DNA of 64,000 nt from Foliamicus sp963666765 (GCA_963666765.1 OY762933.1:2790001-2854000), one strand, 5' to 3'; shown: positions 25,950 through 35,389, counted from the stretch's first letter. Numbers and translations: made by a program. Notes: generated by a model not told the origin, from the sequence alone.

Positions 25950-28709
25950 GTGAATCCGCTGCAATGGATCATGGGCAGCCGCAATCAGCGGTTGCTTTCC
26001 GGGTACGAGAAAGTCGCCCGCCGGATAAACGCGCTGGAACCGGAACTCAGGGAGTCATCGGACGCAAGACTGAAGGAACGCGCTTCCGCCCTGCGCCGGC
26101 GCGCCCGCGAAGGACGCTCTGCCGGGGAACTGCTGCCGGAAGCCTATGCCCTGGTACGGGAAGCGAGCGTGCGAACCCTGGGCCTGCGGCACTTTGACGT
26201 GCAGCTGATAGGCGGGATCGTGCTGCACGAAGGCAAGATCGCCGAGATGCGCACCGGAGAGGGCAAGACGCTGGTCGCGACGCTGCCGGCCTTCCTCAAT
26301 TCCCTGGCAGGCGAAAGCGTACACATCATCACCGTAAACGACTACCTGGCGCAGCGTGACGCCGAATGGATGGGCCCGGTATACCGCTTCCTGGGTTGCA
26401 CCGTGGGGGTGGTCGTAAGCCAGCAGCCTCCCGAGGAAAAGCGCCAGGCCTACCGCTGCGACGTGTGTTACGGCACCAACAATGAATTCGGGTTCGATTA
26501 CCTGCGCGACAACCTGGCGATGCGCGACGAGGACCAGGCGCAGCGGGGCCTCGCGTACGCAATCGTTGACGAGGTCGACTCCATTCTGATCGACGAGGCC
26601 CGAACGCCGCTGATCATCTCCGGCCCGGCGGAGGAAAGCACCGAGCTGTACCGGCGCATGAACCAGGTCGCGCCCCGCCTGCGGCGGCAGGAAGGGGAGG
26701 ATGGGCCGGGTGACTTTACGCTCGACGAGAAGGCCAAGCAGGCCTACCTGACCGACGAGGGCCACGAGCGCGTCGAGGGGCTGTTGAGCAAGGCCGGGCT
26801 GATCGCGGCCGGCGCGAGCCTGTACGACGCGGGCAACGTGCGCCTCATGCACCACCTTACCGCCGCGCTCAGGGCCCGCCACCTGTTCAAGCGCGATGTC
26901 GAATACATCGTTCGCGACGGCGAGGTGGTGATCGTGGACGAGTTCACGGGACGCACCATGCCCGGCAGGCGCTGGTCGGACGGGCTGCACCAGGCAATCG
27001 AGGCCAAGGAGAAGGTGGCGGTGCGCCAGGAAAACCGCACCGTGGCGTCGATCACCTTTCAGAACTACTTCCGGATGTACGCAAAGCTGGCCGGAATGAC
27101 CGGCACGGCCGATACGGAAGCGTTTGAATTCCAGCAGATCTACGGTCTGGAAGTCGTGGTCATTCCGACCCACAAGAAAATGATTCGCCGCGACGACCCG
27201 GACCTGGTCTTTCTTACCGCCGGGGACAAATTCGAGGCGGTGGTCGAGGACATACAGGACAGCAAGGGACGGGGGCAGCCGGTACTGGTCGGAACCGCAT
27301 CGATCGAGACATCGGAACTGCTGTCGGGCATGTTGAAGGGTGTGGGAATCTCCCACCAGGTGCTGAACGCCAAGCACCACGCGCGGGAGGCCCAGATCAT
27401 CGCCGAAGCCGGACGGCCCGGCGTGGTGACGATCGCCACCAACATGGCGGGCCGCGGGACCGACATCGTACTGGGCGGGAACCTCGAAGCCGAATTGAAA
27501 GCCTTGGGCGAAGAGGCCCCGGGGGACGAGAAAAAGGCCCTGAGGGAAGACTGGAACAAGCGCAACCGGCAGGTGATCGAGGCTGGCGGCCTGCGCATAG
27601 TGGGCACCGAGCGCCACGAATCCCGGCGCATAGACAATCAGCTTCGGGGCCGTTCCGGGCGCCAGGGCGATCCGGGCGCATCGCGCTTCTATATCTCCCT
27701 GGAAGACAGCCTGATGCGGATTTTCGGCGACCCGAAACGTACCCAGGGCATGCTCTCATCCGTCGGGATGCGGGAAGGCGAGGCGATCGAGAGCAAGCTC
27801 CTTAGCCGCCAGATCGAGCGTGCCCAACGCAAGGTCGAGGCGCATAACTTCGATGTGCGCAAGCAATTGCTGGAATACGACGATGTCGCAAACGATCAGC
27901 GCCGCGTGGTGTACGAGCGGCGCGACGAGTTGCTGGGCACGGGTGACGTAAGCGATATCGTGGCGGGCATGCGTGACGAGATGGTGCAGGATCTGGTGGC
28001 GCAGCACATGCCGGAGGACGCCGCCGGCGAGGATTGGGACCCCGCCACGCTGGAGAAGGCGCTTTCGCTTGAACTGGGCGCCGACGCGCCGGTCACGGAA
28101 TGGCTGAGGGCCAGCCCCGAACTGTCGCCGGACGCCGTGGCCGAACGCATCGACGGCGAGCTGGACAGGCTCTACAAGGAGAAGACGGCGTCGGTTGCGC
28201 CGGACGTCATGCGCCATATCGAACGCGTAGTCCTGCTGCAGCAACTGGACCATCACTGGAAGGAACATCTGGCAGCCATGGACTACCTGCGCCAGGGAAT
28301 CCATCTTCGGGGTTATGCGCAGCGGAATCCCAAGCAGGAATACAAGCGCGAGGCCTTCGAGATGTTCACCGAAATGCTCGGCATGGTGGCCAGGCAGGTC
28401 ACGGTGACCCTGTGCCGGGCGCAGTTCTCGGCAGCGGAAAGGCCCGTCGCGCAGGCGCCCGCGCCGAGCAGGCAGCTGAAACTCCAGCATGAGGAAGCGT
28501 CGGCGCTGGCGGCTCCCGCGAAAAGCGCGGCTGCAGGCCCGCCGGCCGGGGAGGCCCGCCCGAATCGCCGCCGGCCGCCGCCGCGCGCGGCGGCGGCGGT
28601 GCAGACCTACCGGCGCGCCCGGCCCCGGGTCGGCCGCAACGAACCCTGCCCCTGCGGTTCGGGCAAAAAATACAAGCGTTGTCATGGCGCCGCCGGTGTC
28701 GGCGCCTGA
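25950..28709 (+). CDS. secA: Preprotein translocase ATPase SecA
   Basis: SecA drives secretory proteins through SecYEG. The 919-residue protein starts at GTG 25950 (VNPLQWIMGSRNQR) and has Walker A MRTGEGKTLVATL, Walker B VDEVDSILIDEARTPLI, the preprotein crosslinking and second nucleotide domains (TNMAGRGTDIVLGGN), and a C-terminal zinc motif CPCGSGKKYKRCH that binds SecB and phospholipid. The Pro/Arg/Ala-rich linker before the zinc tail is long. No strong ribosome site is seen; a CACTAGC motif lies at 25931-25937. It converges on lptB with a 20-base gap. Confidence 0.97.
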   Translation: MNPLQWIMGSRNQRLLSGYEKVARRINALEPELRESSDARLKERASALRRRAREGRSAGELLPEAYALVREASVRTLGLRHFDVQLIGGIVLHEGKIAEMRTGEGKTLVATLPAFLNSLAGESVHIITVNDYLAQRDAEWMGPVYRFLGCTVGVVVSQQPPEEKRQAYRCDVCYGTNNEFGFDYLRDNLAMRDEDQAQRGLAYAIVDEVDSILIDEARTPLIISGPAEESTELYRRMNQVAPRLRRQEGEDGPGDFTLDEKAKQAYLTDEGHERVEGLLSKAGLIAAGASLYDAGNVRLMHHLTAALRARHLFKRDVEYIVRDGEVVIVDEFTGRTMPGRRWSDGLHQAIEAKEKVAVRQENRTVASITFQNYFRMYAKLAGMTGTADTEAFEFQQIYGLEVVVIPTHKKMIRRDDPDLVFLTAGDKFEAVVEDIQDSKGRGQPVLVGTASIETSELLSGMLKGVGISHQVLNAKHHAREAQIIAEAGRPGVVTIATNMAGRGTDIVLGGNLEAELKALGEEAPGDEKKALREDWNKRNRQVIEAGGLRIVGTERHESRRIDNQLRGRSGRQGDPGASRFYISLEDSLMRIFGDPKRTQGMLSSVGMREGEAIESKLLSRQIERAQRKVEAHNFDVRKQLLEYDDVANDQRRVVYERRDELLGTGDVSDIVAGMRDEMVQDLVAQHMPEDAAGEDWDPATLEKALSLELGADAPVTEWLRASPELSPDAVAERIDGELDRLYKEKTASVAPDVMRHIERVVLLQQLDHHWKEHLAAMDYLRQGIHLRGYAQRNPKQEYKREAFEMFTEMLGMVARQVTVTLCRAQFSAAERPVAQAPAPSRQLKLQHEEASALAAPAKSAAAGPPAGEARPNRRRPPPRAAAAVQTYRRARPRVGRNEPCPCGSGKKYKRCHGAAGVGA

Positions 28710-28729
28710 TCAGGGCTGACAGGGCCTGC

Positions 28730-29467
28730 CTACAGGCGAAAGGACTCGCCAAGATAGACGGAACGCACCTTGGGGTTCTCGAGCAGGGTCTCCGGCGGGC
28801 CGGACGCGATCACAACGCCTTCATGCAGGATGTATCCCCGGCTGCAAATGCCCAGCGTCTCGCGCACGTTGTGGTCGGTAATCAGCACGCCGATGCCGCG
28901 CCGGGCCAGCTCGGCGATGATTCCCTGGATTTCATTCACCGAAATCGGGTCGATTCCGGCGAAGGGTTCGTCCAGCAAGACATAGCGGGGTGATCTCGCC
29001 AGCGTCCGGGCTATTTCCACCCGGCGCCGTTCCCCGCCGGAAAGGCTGATGCCCGCTGACTTGCGTACCCCGTGAAGCTGGAAATCGTCGAGAAGGCGAT
29101 TCAGTTCATCGTTGCGGGCCGCACGGCTCAGGTCGGTTCGCAATTCCAGGATGGCGAGTATGTTCTGCTCCACGGAAAGCTTGCGGAACACCGAAGCTTC
29201 CTGAGGCAGGTAACCGAGGCCCAGCAGTGCGCGGCGATGAACCGGAAAACCGGTCACGTCGACTCCGTCCAGCCGCACCAGGCCGGCGTCGCAGCTCAAC
29301 AGTCCCGCGACAACGTAAAAGGCCGTGGTTTTTCCGGCGCCGTTGGGTCCGAGCAACCCAACGACCTCTCCCCCCTGGACCTCGAAGGAAGCCTCGCGGA
29401 CGGCCCGCCGCTCGCCGAAGCTCTTCGAGATGCTCTCGGCTCTGAGTGTCTTGTCGTAACACGACAC
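28730..29467 (-). CDS. lptB: LPS export ABC transporter ATPase LptB
   Basis: LptB powers extraction of lipopolysaccharide from the inner membrane through LptFG. The 245-residue protein has Walker A LLGPNGAGKTT, the Q-loop YLPQEASVFRKL typical of LptB, signature ISLSGGERRRVEIART, Walker B YVLLDEPFAGIDP and the H-loop VLITDHNV. Its GTG start shares one base with the lptA stop. rpoN, the common downstream neighbour, is missing because secA converges here. Confidence 0.96.
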   Translation of the reverse strand: MSCYDKTLRAESISKSFGERRAVREASFEVQGGEVVGLLGPNGAGKTTAFYVVAGLLSCDAGLVRLDGVDVTGFPVHRRALLGLGYLPQEASVFRKLSVEQNILAILELRTDLSRAARNDELNRLLDDFQLHGVRKSAGISLSGGERRRVEIARTLARSPRYVLLDEPFAGIDPISVNEIQGIIAELARRGIGVLITDHNVRETLGICSRGYILHEGVVIASGPPETLLENPKVRSVYLGESFRL

Positions 29468-30072
29468 TATGGCTCTTCGTCCTCGTCGGAAGTGAAGAAG
29501 TCAAAGGTAAAAAGGACGGGTTCGCCTTCCGGTGGATTGACCGTCACGCTCTCGTTGCGAAGATCGTAGGTGATCGATTGCCCGCTGACCCGGCTCGCCC
29601 GGGTCTGAAGGATCGCCCCGCCCATGAAGCTGACCAACTGCGATTCCGCGTCATACTCCACGCTTGCGGCATTGCCCTCGATTACCACGTCTCCGTCATT
29701 GCGCATCCGAACCGGGTTGCCGCGCACAACGGCGCTGCGCAGCCGGTCGTCCTCGAACCTGAGTTCGGCCGAATCGCAGGTCAGGCTGGCCGTCAGCGCG
29801 CGAAAGCGCACATTGCCCTGGAAGTTCCAGGTTGCATCCTTGAGGTCGAATGAGTCGCTGTCGGCCTGGTCGGCGCTGATTTCATACCCTCCCTCCTTTA
29901 TCTGGACGCGCGTGAGAGTCATGCGGCCGGTAGCGGCATCGTAGCGTCCGGCGCCCGCGTCGATCTGAAGCTTGGACTCCGGTTCGCCGGAATCGTCCTG
30001 GGCGTGCGCGGCAGCCGGCAGCAGGACGGCCGCCAGCGCGATCACGCCTAGCTCAAACAGATACCTTCGCAT
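29467..30072 (-). CDS. lptA: Periplasmic LPS transport bridge protein LptA
   Basis: LptA molecules form the periplasmic bridge that carries LPS from LptC to LptD. The 201-residue product has a signal peptide cleaved near AHAQDD, then an OstA/LptA beta-jellyroll pattern (LQIDAGAGRYDAATG, NFQGNVRFRA, SVEYDAESQLVSFMGGA). The tail is acidic (SDEDEEP). Stop and start codons overlap its neighbours by one base each, so lptCAB is one coupled unit. Confidence 0.9.
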   Translation of the reverse strand: MRRYLFELGVIALAAVLLPAAAHAQDDSGEPESKLQIDAGAGRYDAATGRMTLTRVQIKEGGYEISADQADSDSFDLKDATWNFQGNVRFRALTASLTCDSAELRFEDDRLRSAVVRGNPVRMRNDGDVVIEGNAASVEYDAESQLVSFMGGAILQTRASRVSGQSITYDLRNESVTVNPPEGEPVLFTFDFFTSDEDEEP

Positions 30073-30716
30073 CAGGGATTGCCGATCGAACGTACATCGG
30101 ATTCAAGTGTAATGACCTGCTCGCCGATTTGCGCGTTCAGGCCGTTCGCCTCGAATTCGAAATCGCCGATTCGCAGCCGGACCGGCCGATCGGTCCGGGC
30201 CGTCATGCTGCCCGGTTCGAGGATGATGTGCTCGCCGAAAATGGCCGAGCCGCCCGCCCCGCCCCGGGGTTTGTGGACGTGCACCTTGCCGGTGAGCGTG
30301 ATGCTGCTGCCGTCGTCCGGAATTGTGGCGCTCCGGGCCGTCGCGGTCCACTCTTCGGAGGGACCAAAGGTCATGCGAAGGTTTCCCTGCGCAACAATCT
30401 CGGAGTTTTCGGCAGGCATTTCCGCTGATTCCGCCATCAGTGACCAGGCTTGCGGGTCGCTCCTGCGGATCGAGACCGGTTCAAGTTTCAGCGTGGCATC
30501 CTGCAAAGACCGGGTTGCCGATCCGGAGGTCACGACAAGCGCCGCCCGGCCGTCCTCTCCGGCCAGCGTCATCCGGGCGTCGCGAAAGAAATAGTTCCCG
30601 CCAAGACTTGCCGGTTCCGGCGCCGAAATGGAGTCGCTACGGTAGGTGAGCAGCAGGCTTGCGAGGGCCAGTCCCGTCAGGAGCAACCCCGGGGCATAGC
30701 GGCGCATGCGGCTCAT
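30072..30716 (-). CDS. lptC: LPS export system protein LptC
   Basis: LptC is the bitopic inner-membrane protein that receives LPS from LptB2FG. The 214-residue product has a basic start (MSRMRRYA), a membrane helix at about residues 6-22, and a beta-rich LptC domain ending ITLESDVRSIGNP. ATG 30716 overlaps the kdsC stop (ATGA); the longer start at 30743 would sit inside kdsC. Sequence identity in this family is low, so topology, size and position support the call. Confidence 0.88.
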   Translation of the reverse strand: MSRMRRYAPGLLLTGLALASLLLTYRSDSISAPEPASLGGNYFFRDARMTLAGEDGRAALVVTSGSATRSLQDATLKLEPVSIRRSDPQAWSLMAESAEMPAENSEIVAQGNLRMTFGPSEEWTATARSATIPDDGSSITLTGKVHVHKPRGGAGGSAIFGEHIILEPGSMTARTDRPVRLRIGDFEFEANGLNAQIGEQVITLESDVRSIGNP

Positions 30717-31219
30717 GATTGCGCCGCCAGCAGAAAGTCGCAAACTTCGCGTACGGCGCCGTGACCTCCGCGCAGTTCCGTGACCCAGTCGGCCTCCCGC
30801 AGGACATCCGGATGGGCGTCGGCTACCGCTATGGCCAGTCCCGCTTGCCTCATGACCGGCAGATCGGGCACGTCATCGCCCACAAAGGCGGCCTGACGCG
30901 GTTGAAGATCGAGTTCGGCGAGCATTTCCATGAGCGCCGCCTGCTTGTCCCGGCAGCGAAGCGCCGAACGCCGGATTCCCAACTCGCCCAGGCGCAGGCG
31001 CAGGCCGTAGCTGTCCCTGCCGGAAATCACCGCGACTTCCAGACCGGCCCGGATCATGAGGCGAATGCCGTGGCCGTCCTTGACGGAGAATCCCGTCGCC
31101 CACTCCTTCCCGCTCGCGTCCGCAATATAGATCCGCCCATCGGTCAGCACTCCGTCGGCATCCAGAGCCAGCAGGCGAATGCCGGCTGCCCGCTCGCGCA
31201 AGGACATCGGCGGGCGCAT
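30713..31219 (-). CDS. kdsC: 3-deoxy-D-manno-octulosonate-8-phosphate phosphatase KdsC
   Basis: KdsC is the HAD-family phosphatase that releases Kdo for LPS inner core. The 168-residue protein has the nucleophile motif LDADGVLTDG, motif II VISGRDS, Lys in CRDKQAAL and the acidic FVGDDVPDLPVM loop. It lacks a cap domain, as tetrameric KdsC enzymes do. It overlaps kdsD by one base and lptC by four. Confidence 0.95.
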   Translation of the reverse strand: MRPPMSLRERAAGIRLLALDADGVLTDGRIYIADASGKEWATGFSVKDGHGIRLMIRAGLEVAVISGRDSYGLRLRLGELGIRRSALRCRDKQAALMEMLAELDLQPRQAAFVGDDVPDLPVMRQAGLAIAVADAHPDVLREADWVTELRGGHGAVREVCDFLLAAQS

Positions 31220-32190
31220 CAGACCACGCCGGCGCGCATCAGGTCGTGGATGTTGAAGGCGCCAACCAGGAAGCCATCCGCCACAACCAGCAGCGCCGTT
31301 ATCTTTCGCTGCTTCATTTCCGCCACGGCGGCCGAAGCCAGCAGGTCCGGCGCCACCGATCGTCCGCCCCTGGTCATGACATCTTTCATGGAGGTCGACT
31401 TCAGATCGACTTCACGATCCATGGCGCGGCGCAGGTCGCCATCGGTGAACACGCCCAGGGGCCGCCTGCTCTCGTCGGTGATCGCGGTCATCCCCAGGCC
31501 CTTGCGGCTCATTTCCAGGAGCCCTTCGGCCAGCGTGGCGGTCGGCCCCACCCGCGGAATGTCGGCGCCTGTGCGCATCACGTCGGCTACCCGCACCAGC
31601 AAGCGCCTGCCCAGCCGTCCGCCGGGATGGGTGCGCGCGAACTCCTCGGGGGTAAACCCTCGCGCCTTCAGCAGGGCAACGGCCAGCGCGTCGCCAAGGG
31701 CCAGCGTCGCGGTCGTACTGGAGGTGGGCGCGAGGTTGAGCGGACAGGCCTCCTCCTTCACCTGGGTATTGAGGACCGCGGTGGCGTGCCGGGCCAGCGT
31801 GGAACCCTCCTTGCCGGTCATGGCGACCAGGGGAACGCCCACCCGCTTGAGCATGGGGAGAAGGCGCACGATTTCCTCGGTTTCGCCGGAATTCGACAGC
31901 GCGATCACGATGTCCTCAGGCGTGATCATGCCGAGGTCTCCGTGGCCGGCTTCTCCCGTATGCATGAAGAATGCCGGGGTGCCGGTGCTGGCCAGGGTGG
32001 CGGCGATCTTGCCGGCAATATGGCCGGACTTCCCCATGCCGGTAACCACGACGCGGCCCTCGCTCTCGAGGCATAGCCGGCAGGCGCTGTCGAAATCCCT
32101 GCCCAGGCGCTCTTCGAGATCCGCCACGGCCCGGGCTTCCATTCTCAGGACCCGGCGCGCCTCCTCGATGAACGGTGTCTTCTCAGGCAT
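31219..32190 (-). CDS. kdsD: D-arabinose-5-phosphate isomerase KdsD
   Basis: KdsD converts ribulose 5-phosphate to arabinose 5-phosphate for Kdo synthesis. The 323-residue product has an N-terminal SIS domain (VVTGMGKSGHIAGKIAATL, HGDLGMI, ALSNSGETEE) and two CBS domains (from about residue 205 and 270). The usual HPAEASHGD segment reads HTGEAGHGD. A TATCAT box on the same strand (32199-32204) ends eight bases before the ATG, so a promoter with a near-leaderless transcript is possible. Confidence 0.95.
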   Translation of the reverse strand: MPEKTPFIEEARRVLRMEARAVADLEERLGRDFDSACRLCLESEGRVVVTGMGKSGHIAGKIAATLASTGTPAFFMHTGEAGHGDLGMITPEDIVIALSNSGETEEIVRLLPMLKRVGVPLVAMTGKEGSTLARHATAVLNTQVKEEACPLNLAPTSSTTATLALGDALAVALLKARGFTPEEFARTHPGGRLGRRLLVRVADVMRTGADIPRVGPTATLAEGLLEMSRKGLGMTAITDESRRPLGVFTDGDLRRAMDREVDLKSTSMKDVMTRGGRSVAPDLLASAAVAEMKQRKITALLVVADGFLVGAFNIHDLMRAGVV

Positions 32191-32215
32191 GGGCGGGCAT
32201 GATAATCCGTGACGG

Positions 32216-33187
32216 CTAATCAGGGCCTGTCAACGCTATCACCAGCGCCAGATACAGCGCAAAGGGCAGCAGCAGACTGACGCTCCAGGCGCGCCCCAGC
32301 CGGCCCCGCCATCGGCACAGCGCGGCCAGGGCGACAAACCACAGGGTGAACCCCAGCAGCATCGGCACGTGCAGGGTCAACAATTGCGGGGAAAACCCGG
32401 AAGGCGCGATCGCGCCGGCCACGCCGACGACCACCAGAAGGTTGAAGATATTGGAGCCGATGATGTTGCCCAGGGCGAGCTCCGTCTCGCGCTTGATCGC
32501 ACCGGCCACCGTAATGGCCAGCTCCGGCAGGCTGGTGCCGATGGCGACAATCGTCGCGCCGATCACCAGTTCTCCCACGCCGGCAATCACGGCGACCTGT
32601 TGAGCGGCCCGAACCAGCAGTTCCGCGCCCACCAGCAGCAGGAGCAGCCCCAGGGCCGCGTACGCGACGTTGCGCGGAAGGCTGCGCTGGACTGCCTGAT
32701 CCTCGCCCGCCGGAGGCCCCGCCGTGTTCTTCAAGACCGCATTCCGGACCAGCAGCCAGGCCACCAGTGGCAGCGCCGCCAGCAGCAGCAGGGCGTCCAC
32801 CCGCGAAAGATACCGATTTGCAAGCAGCGCGCAGGCCAGCAGGGTGATTGCGGACATGGCGCCAAGCTCAATCCTGCCGGCGCCCCGTTCGGGCCGCATG
32901 CCCATGAAGAGCACCGCCGCGCCGAGCACCAGACCGATGTTGGCGATGTTGGAACCCACCGCGTTCCCCAGCGCCAGTTCCAGGCTGTCCCGGTAGGCTG
33001 CAACCGCCGCCACGACGGCCTCGGGCATCGAGGTCGCAAAGCCCGCCAGGAAGACACCCACGAGCATCGGGGAGATCCGCAGGCGCCGGGCCCCGTCGGC
33101 GGCCCCCACGATGAACAGCCTGGCCCCGTAAGCCAGGAGCCCCAGGCCGGCCGCGGCTGCAAGCAGCCATAAGGCGAGAGTGGTCAC
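32216..33187 (-). CDS. yrbG: Calcium/sodium antiporter family protein (YrbG-like)
   Basis: The 324-residue membrane protein has ten predicted helices in two inverted halves, each with the CaCA alpha-repeat: GFATSMPEAVVA with ALGNAVGSNIANIGLVLG, and AIGTSLPELAITV with ALGNIIGSNIFNLLVVVG. These form the cation-binding site of sodium/calcium exchangers. GTG 33187 is chosen because AGAGG (33194-33198) lies six bases upstream; TTG 33202 would add five residues. YrbG genes often neighbour kdsD; the mla lipid-transport genes that usually sit on the other side are absent. Ion specificity is not known. Confidence 0.88.
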   Translation of the reverse strand: MTTLALWLLAAAAGLGLLAYGARLFIVGAADGARRLRISPMLVGVFLAGFATSMPEAVVAAVAAYRDSLELALGNAVGSNIANIGLVLGAAVLFMGMRPERGAGRIELGAMSAITLLACALLANRYLSRVDALLLLAALPLVAWLLVRNAVLKNTAGPPAGEDQAVQRSLPRNVAYAALGLLLLLVGAELLVRAAQQVAVIAGVGELVIGATIVAIGTSLPELAITVAGAIKRETELALGNIIGSNIFNLLVVVGVAGAIAPSGFSPQLLTLHVPMLLGFTLWFVALAALCRWRGRLGRAWSVSLLLPFALYLALVIALTGPD

Positions 33188-33213
33188 TGGCAGCCTCTGC
33201 AATTAATTGAAAG

Positions 33214-33219
33214 TAAAAT
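33214..33219 (+). promoter_or_regulatory. -10-like TAAAAT box before ibaG
   Basis: TAAAAT ends seven bases before the ibaG ATG in a short AT-rich gap between divergent genes. No convincing -35 is visible 16-18 bases upstream. If used, transcription would start at or one base before the start codon. Confidence 0.4.
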
Positions 33220-33226
33220 CCCGGCG

Positions 33227-33493
33227 ATGACACCGGAGGAAATTTCCGCTCTGATTTCGGCGCACCTGCCCGGCAGCGAGGTCAGCGTCGCGAGCGAGGA
33301 TAACACGCACTTCAGCGCTACCGTCGTCAGCGATGCCTTCGAGGGATTGCGCCCGCTGGGTCGTCACCGGATCGTGTATGAGGCGCTGGGCTCGCGTATG
33401 GGCGGGGAAATCCACGCCCTTTCATTAAGCACCCACACACCCGGGGAGTGGGCGCGCCTGCCGGGGCAGGGAAAAGAGTCGCCGCGTGGATAA
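33227..33493 (+). CDS. ibaG: BolA-family protein IbaG
   Basis: The 88-residue product is a BolA-fold protein: class II KH-like, with the Cys/His iron-sulfur partner region GRHRIVYEALG and the conserved HALSLSTHTP end. IbaG works with monothiol glutaredoxin in iron-sulfur handling and acid response. The gene typically precedes murA, as here, with an eight-base overlap. No Shine-Dalgarno sequence is seen before ATG 33227. Confidence 0.9.
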   Translation: MTPEEISALISAHLPGSEVSVASEDNTHFSATVVSDAFEGLRPLGRHRIVYEALGSRMGGEIHALSLSTHTPGEWARLPGQGKESPRG

Positions 33494-34739
33494 ATTTGTC
33501 GTGTCCGGCGGCGCAAGCCTGGACGGCGAAGTTCCCATATCCGGCGCCAAGAACGCCGCATTGCCGATACTGGCAGCCTCGCTGCTCAGTTCCGAACCGC
33601 TGGAACTGGCCAACCTTCCCGATCTGCGGGACGTGCACACAATGCTGCACCTGCTCAAGATCCTGGGCGCCACAGTCAATGGCTCGGCGCCCGGCAAAAC
33701 GAGTATCGCGCTCGAGGAACCCGAGTCGTTTTCCGCGCCATACGAACTGGTGCGCACCATGCGTGCTTCGCTCCTCGTTCTTGGCCCTCTGCTGGGGCGC
33801 TTCGGGCGCGCCGACGTCTCGCTGCCCGGTGGCTGCGCCATCGGGGCCAGGCCGGTCGACATCCATGTCAATGCCCTTCGCAGCATGGGGGCGGAAGTCG
33901 AGATTCGGGGCGGCTATATTGCCGCGCGTTGCGCCGGCCTCAAGGGCGCCCGCATCGACCTCCCACTGCCCACGGTTACCGGAACCGAAAACATCCTGAT
34001 GGCCGCGGTCCTGGCCGAGGGCGAAACAGTAATCGAAAACGCCGCCCGCGAACCCGAAGTGCGCGACCTGGCCGATTGCCTCAACGCGATGGGCGCGCGG
34101 GTTTCGGGGGCCGGGGGTTCACGCATCTCCATCAAGGGCGTGAAGAGGCTGCATGGCGCCAGTCGCGAGATTCTGCCTGACCGCATAGAGGCCGGCACCT
34201 ACCTGGTTGCCGGCGCCATGACCGGCGGACACGTGGTCGTTCGGTTCGGCGGCGCGCTTGCACTCGGCGAAGTCATGGGTGCGCTTCGCAACACCGGCGC
34301 CAGGGTCCGTAAGGGCGATGGTTTCGTGGAGCTGGACATGCAGGGACGCCGGCCGCATTCGGTCAATCTCGTTACGGCGCCCTGGCCCGGCTTCCCGACC
34401 GACATGCAGGCACAATTCACGGCCCTGAATGCGATCGCCAGCGAACACGCGCTGGTTCGGGAAAGCGTTTTCGAACAGAGATTCATGCACGTGGCGGAGC
34501 TGAAGCGCATGGGCGCGGACATCGAGCCCCTGGGCAGGGAGGTTCTGATACGCGGAGTTCGCAAGCTGCAGGCTGCGCCGGTCATGGCTACGGACCTTAG
34601 AGCTTCCGCGAGCCTGGTGCTGGCCGCACTGGTCGCCGAGGGCGAAACCGTCATTCACCGCGTGTACCACGTAGACCGCGGATACGAGCGAATTGAGGAG
34701 AAATTAAGCGCTCTGGGGGCGGTTATCCGGCGCGTATAA
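33486..34739 (+). CDS. murA: UDP-N-acetylglucosamine 1-carboxyvinyltransferase MurA
   Basis: MurA transfers enolpyruvate from PEP to UDP-GlcNAc, the first committed step of peptidoglycan synthesis and the fosfomycin target. The 417-residue protein starts at GTG 33486, has GAKNAALPILAASLL near the N-terminus, and the catalytic, fosfomycin-reactive Cys117 in LPGGCAIGARPVD. DRIEAGTYLVAGAM and FPTDMQAQFTALN are standard family blocks. The stop codon lies inside a TATAAT box that may serve sspA. Confidence 0.97.
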   Translation: MDKFVVSGGASLDGEVPISGAKNAALPILAASLLSSEPLELANLPDLRDVHTMLHLLKILGATVNGSAPGKTSIALEEPESFSAPYELVRTMRASLLVLGPLLGRFGRADVSLPGGCAIGARPVDIHVNALRSMGAEVEIRGGYIAARCAGLKGARIDLPLPTVTGTENILMAAVLAEGETVIENAAREPEVRDLADCLNAMGARVSGAGGSRISIKGVKRLHGASREILPDRIEAGTYLVAGAMTGGHVVVRFGGALALGEVMGALRNTGARVRKGDGFVELDMQGRRPHSVNLVTAPWPGFPTDMQAQFTALNAIASEHALVRESVFEQRFMHVAELKRMGADIEPLGREVLIRGVRKLQAAPVMATDLRASASLVLAALVAEGETVIHRVYHVDRGYERIEEKLSALGAVIRRV

Positions 34740-34740
34740 T
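34735..34740 (+). promoter_or_regulatory. Perfect TATAAT -10 box before sspA
   Basis: TATAAT overlaps the murA stop codon and ends six bases before the sspA ATG. The -35 region is poor. The spacing predicts a transcript starting at or next to the A of the start codon. Confidence 0.45.
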
Positions 34741-34746
34741 CCGGCC

Positions 34747-35343
34747 ATGATCCTGTATTCCAGTCCCATCAATCTTCATAGTCACCGGGTTCGAATAGTT
34801 GTAGCGGAAAAGAACATCGGTGTGCGAATTGTCCAGGTGCGAGACGGCAATCTTCCGCCGGATATTCAACTCCTGAACCCCTACAACACGCTACCGACTC
34901 TTGTGGACCGCGAGCTGGCGGTCTATCACTCGCGAATCATCATCAACTACCTGGACGAGCGCTTTCCGCAGCCTCCGCTGATGCCGGTTGACCCCAAGCG
35001 AAGGGCGCATTTCCGGCTGGCGCTGCACCGCATCGAAAACGATTTCTACGACCTGGCGGGACGACTGGACAGGAAAGCCGGCGAAGGCGAGCGGCGACAG
35101 CTAAGGGAGGCGATGATCGAGGTTTCCGAAGCGGTGGAATCCAGCCGCTTTTTTCTGGGCGACGAGTTCTCGCTCGTGGACTGCAGCCTCGCGCCGTTGC
35201 TCTGGCGCCTGCGCAGCTACGGGATCGATCCCGGTCCACGCGCCGAGGCTCTGTACGGCTATATGCGCAGGGTCTTCGGCCGACCCTCCTTCATGGAGGG
35301 CCTGTCCGAACTGGAGCGGGACATGCGCCCGCTGGCCGCCTGA
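34747..35343 (+). CDS. sspA: Stringent starvation protein A (glutathione S-transferase fold)
   Basis: SspA binds RNA polymerase and alters promoter use during starvation and stress. The 198-residue protein has a thioredoxin-like N-terminal half (LHSHRVRIVVAEKNI, NTLPTLVDRELAVYHSRII) and an all-helical C-terminal half with FSLVDCSLAPLLWRL, all close to gammaproteobacterial SspA. The N-terminus is about ten residues shorter than in Escherichia coli. No ribosome site precedes ATG 34747. The pair sspA-sspB is conserved. Confidence 0.93.
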   Translation: MILYSSPINLHSHRVRIVVAEKNIGVRIVQVRDGNLPPDIQLLNPYNTLPTLVDRELAVYHSRIIINYLDERFPQPPLMPVDPKRRAHFRLALHRIENDFYDLAGRLDRKAGEGERRQLREAMIEVSEAVESSRFFLGDEFSLVDCSLAPLLWRLRSYGIDPGPRAEALYGYMRRVFGRPSFMEGLSELERDMRPLAA

Positions 35344-35389
35344 CGGCGACGCGCGCCGGGACCGGTTCACGCGGCAGGCTTGCCCCGGC

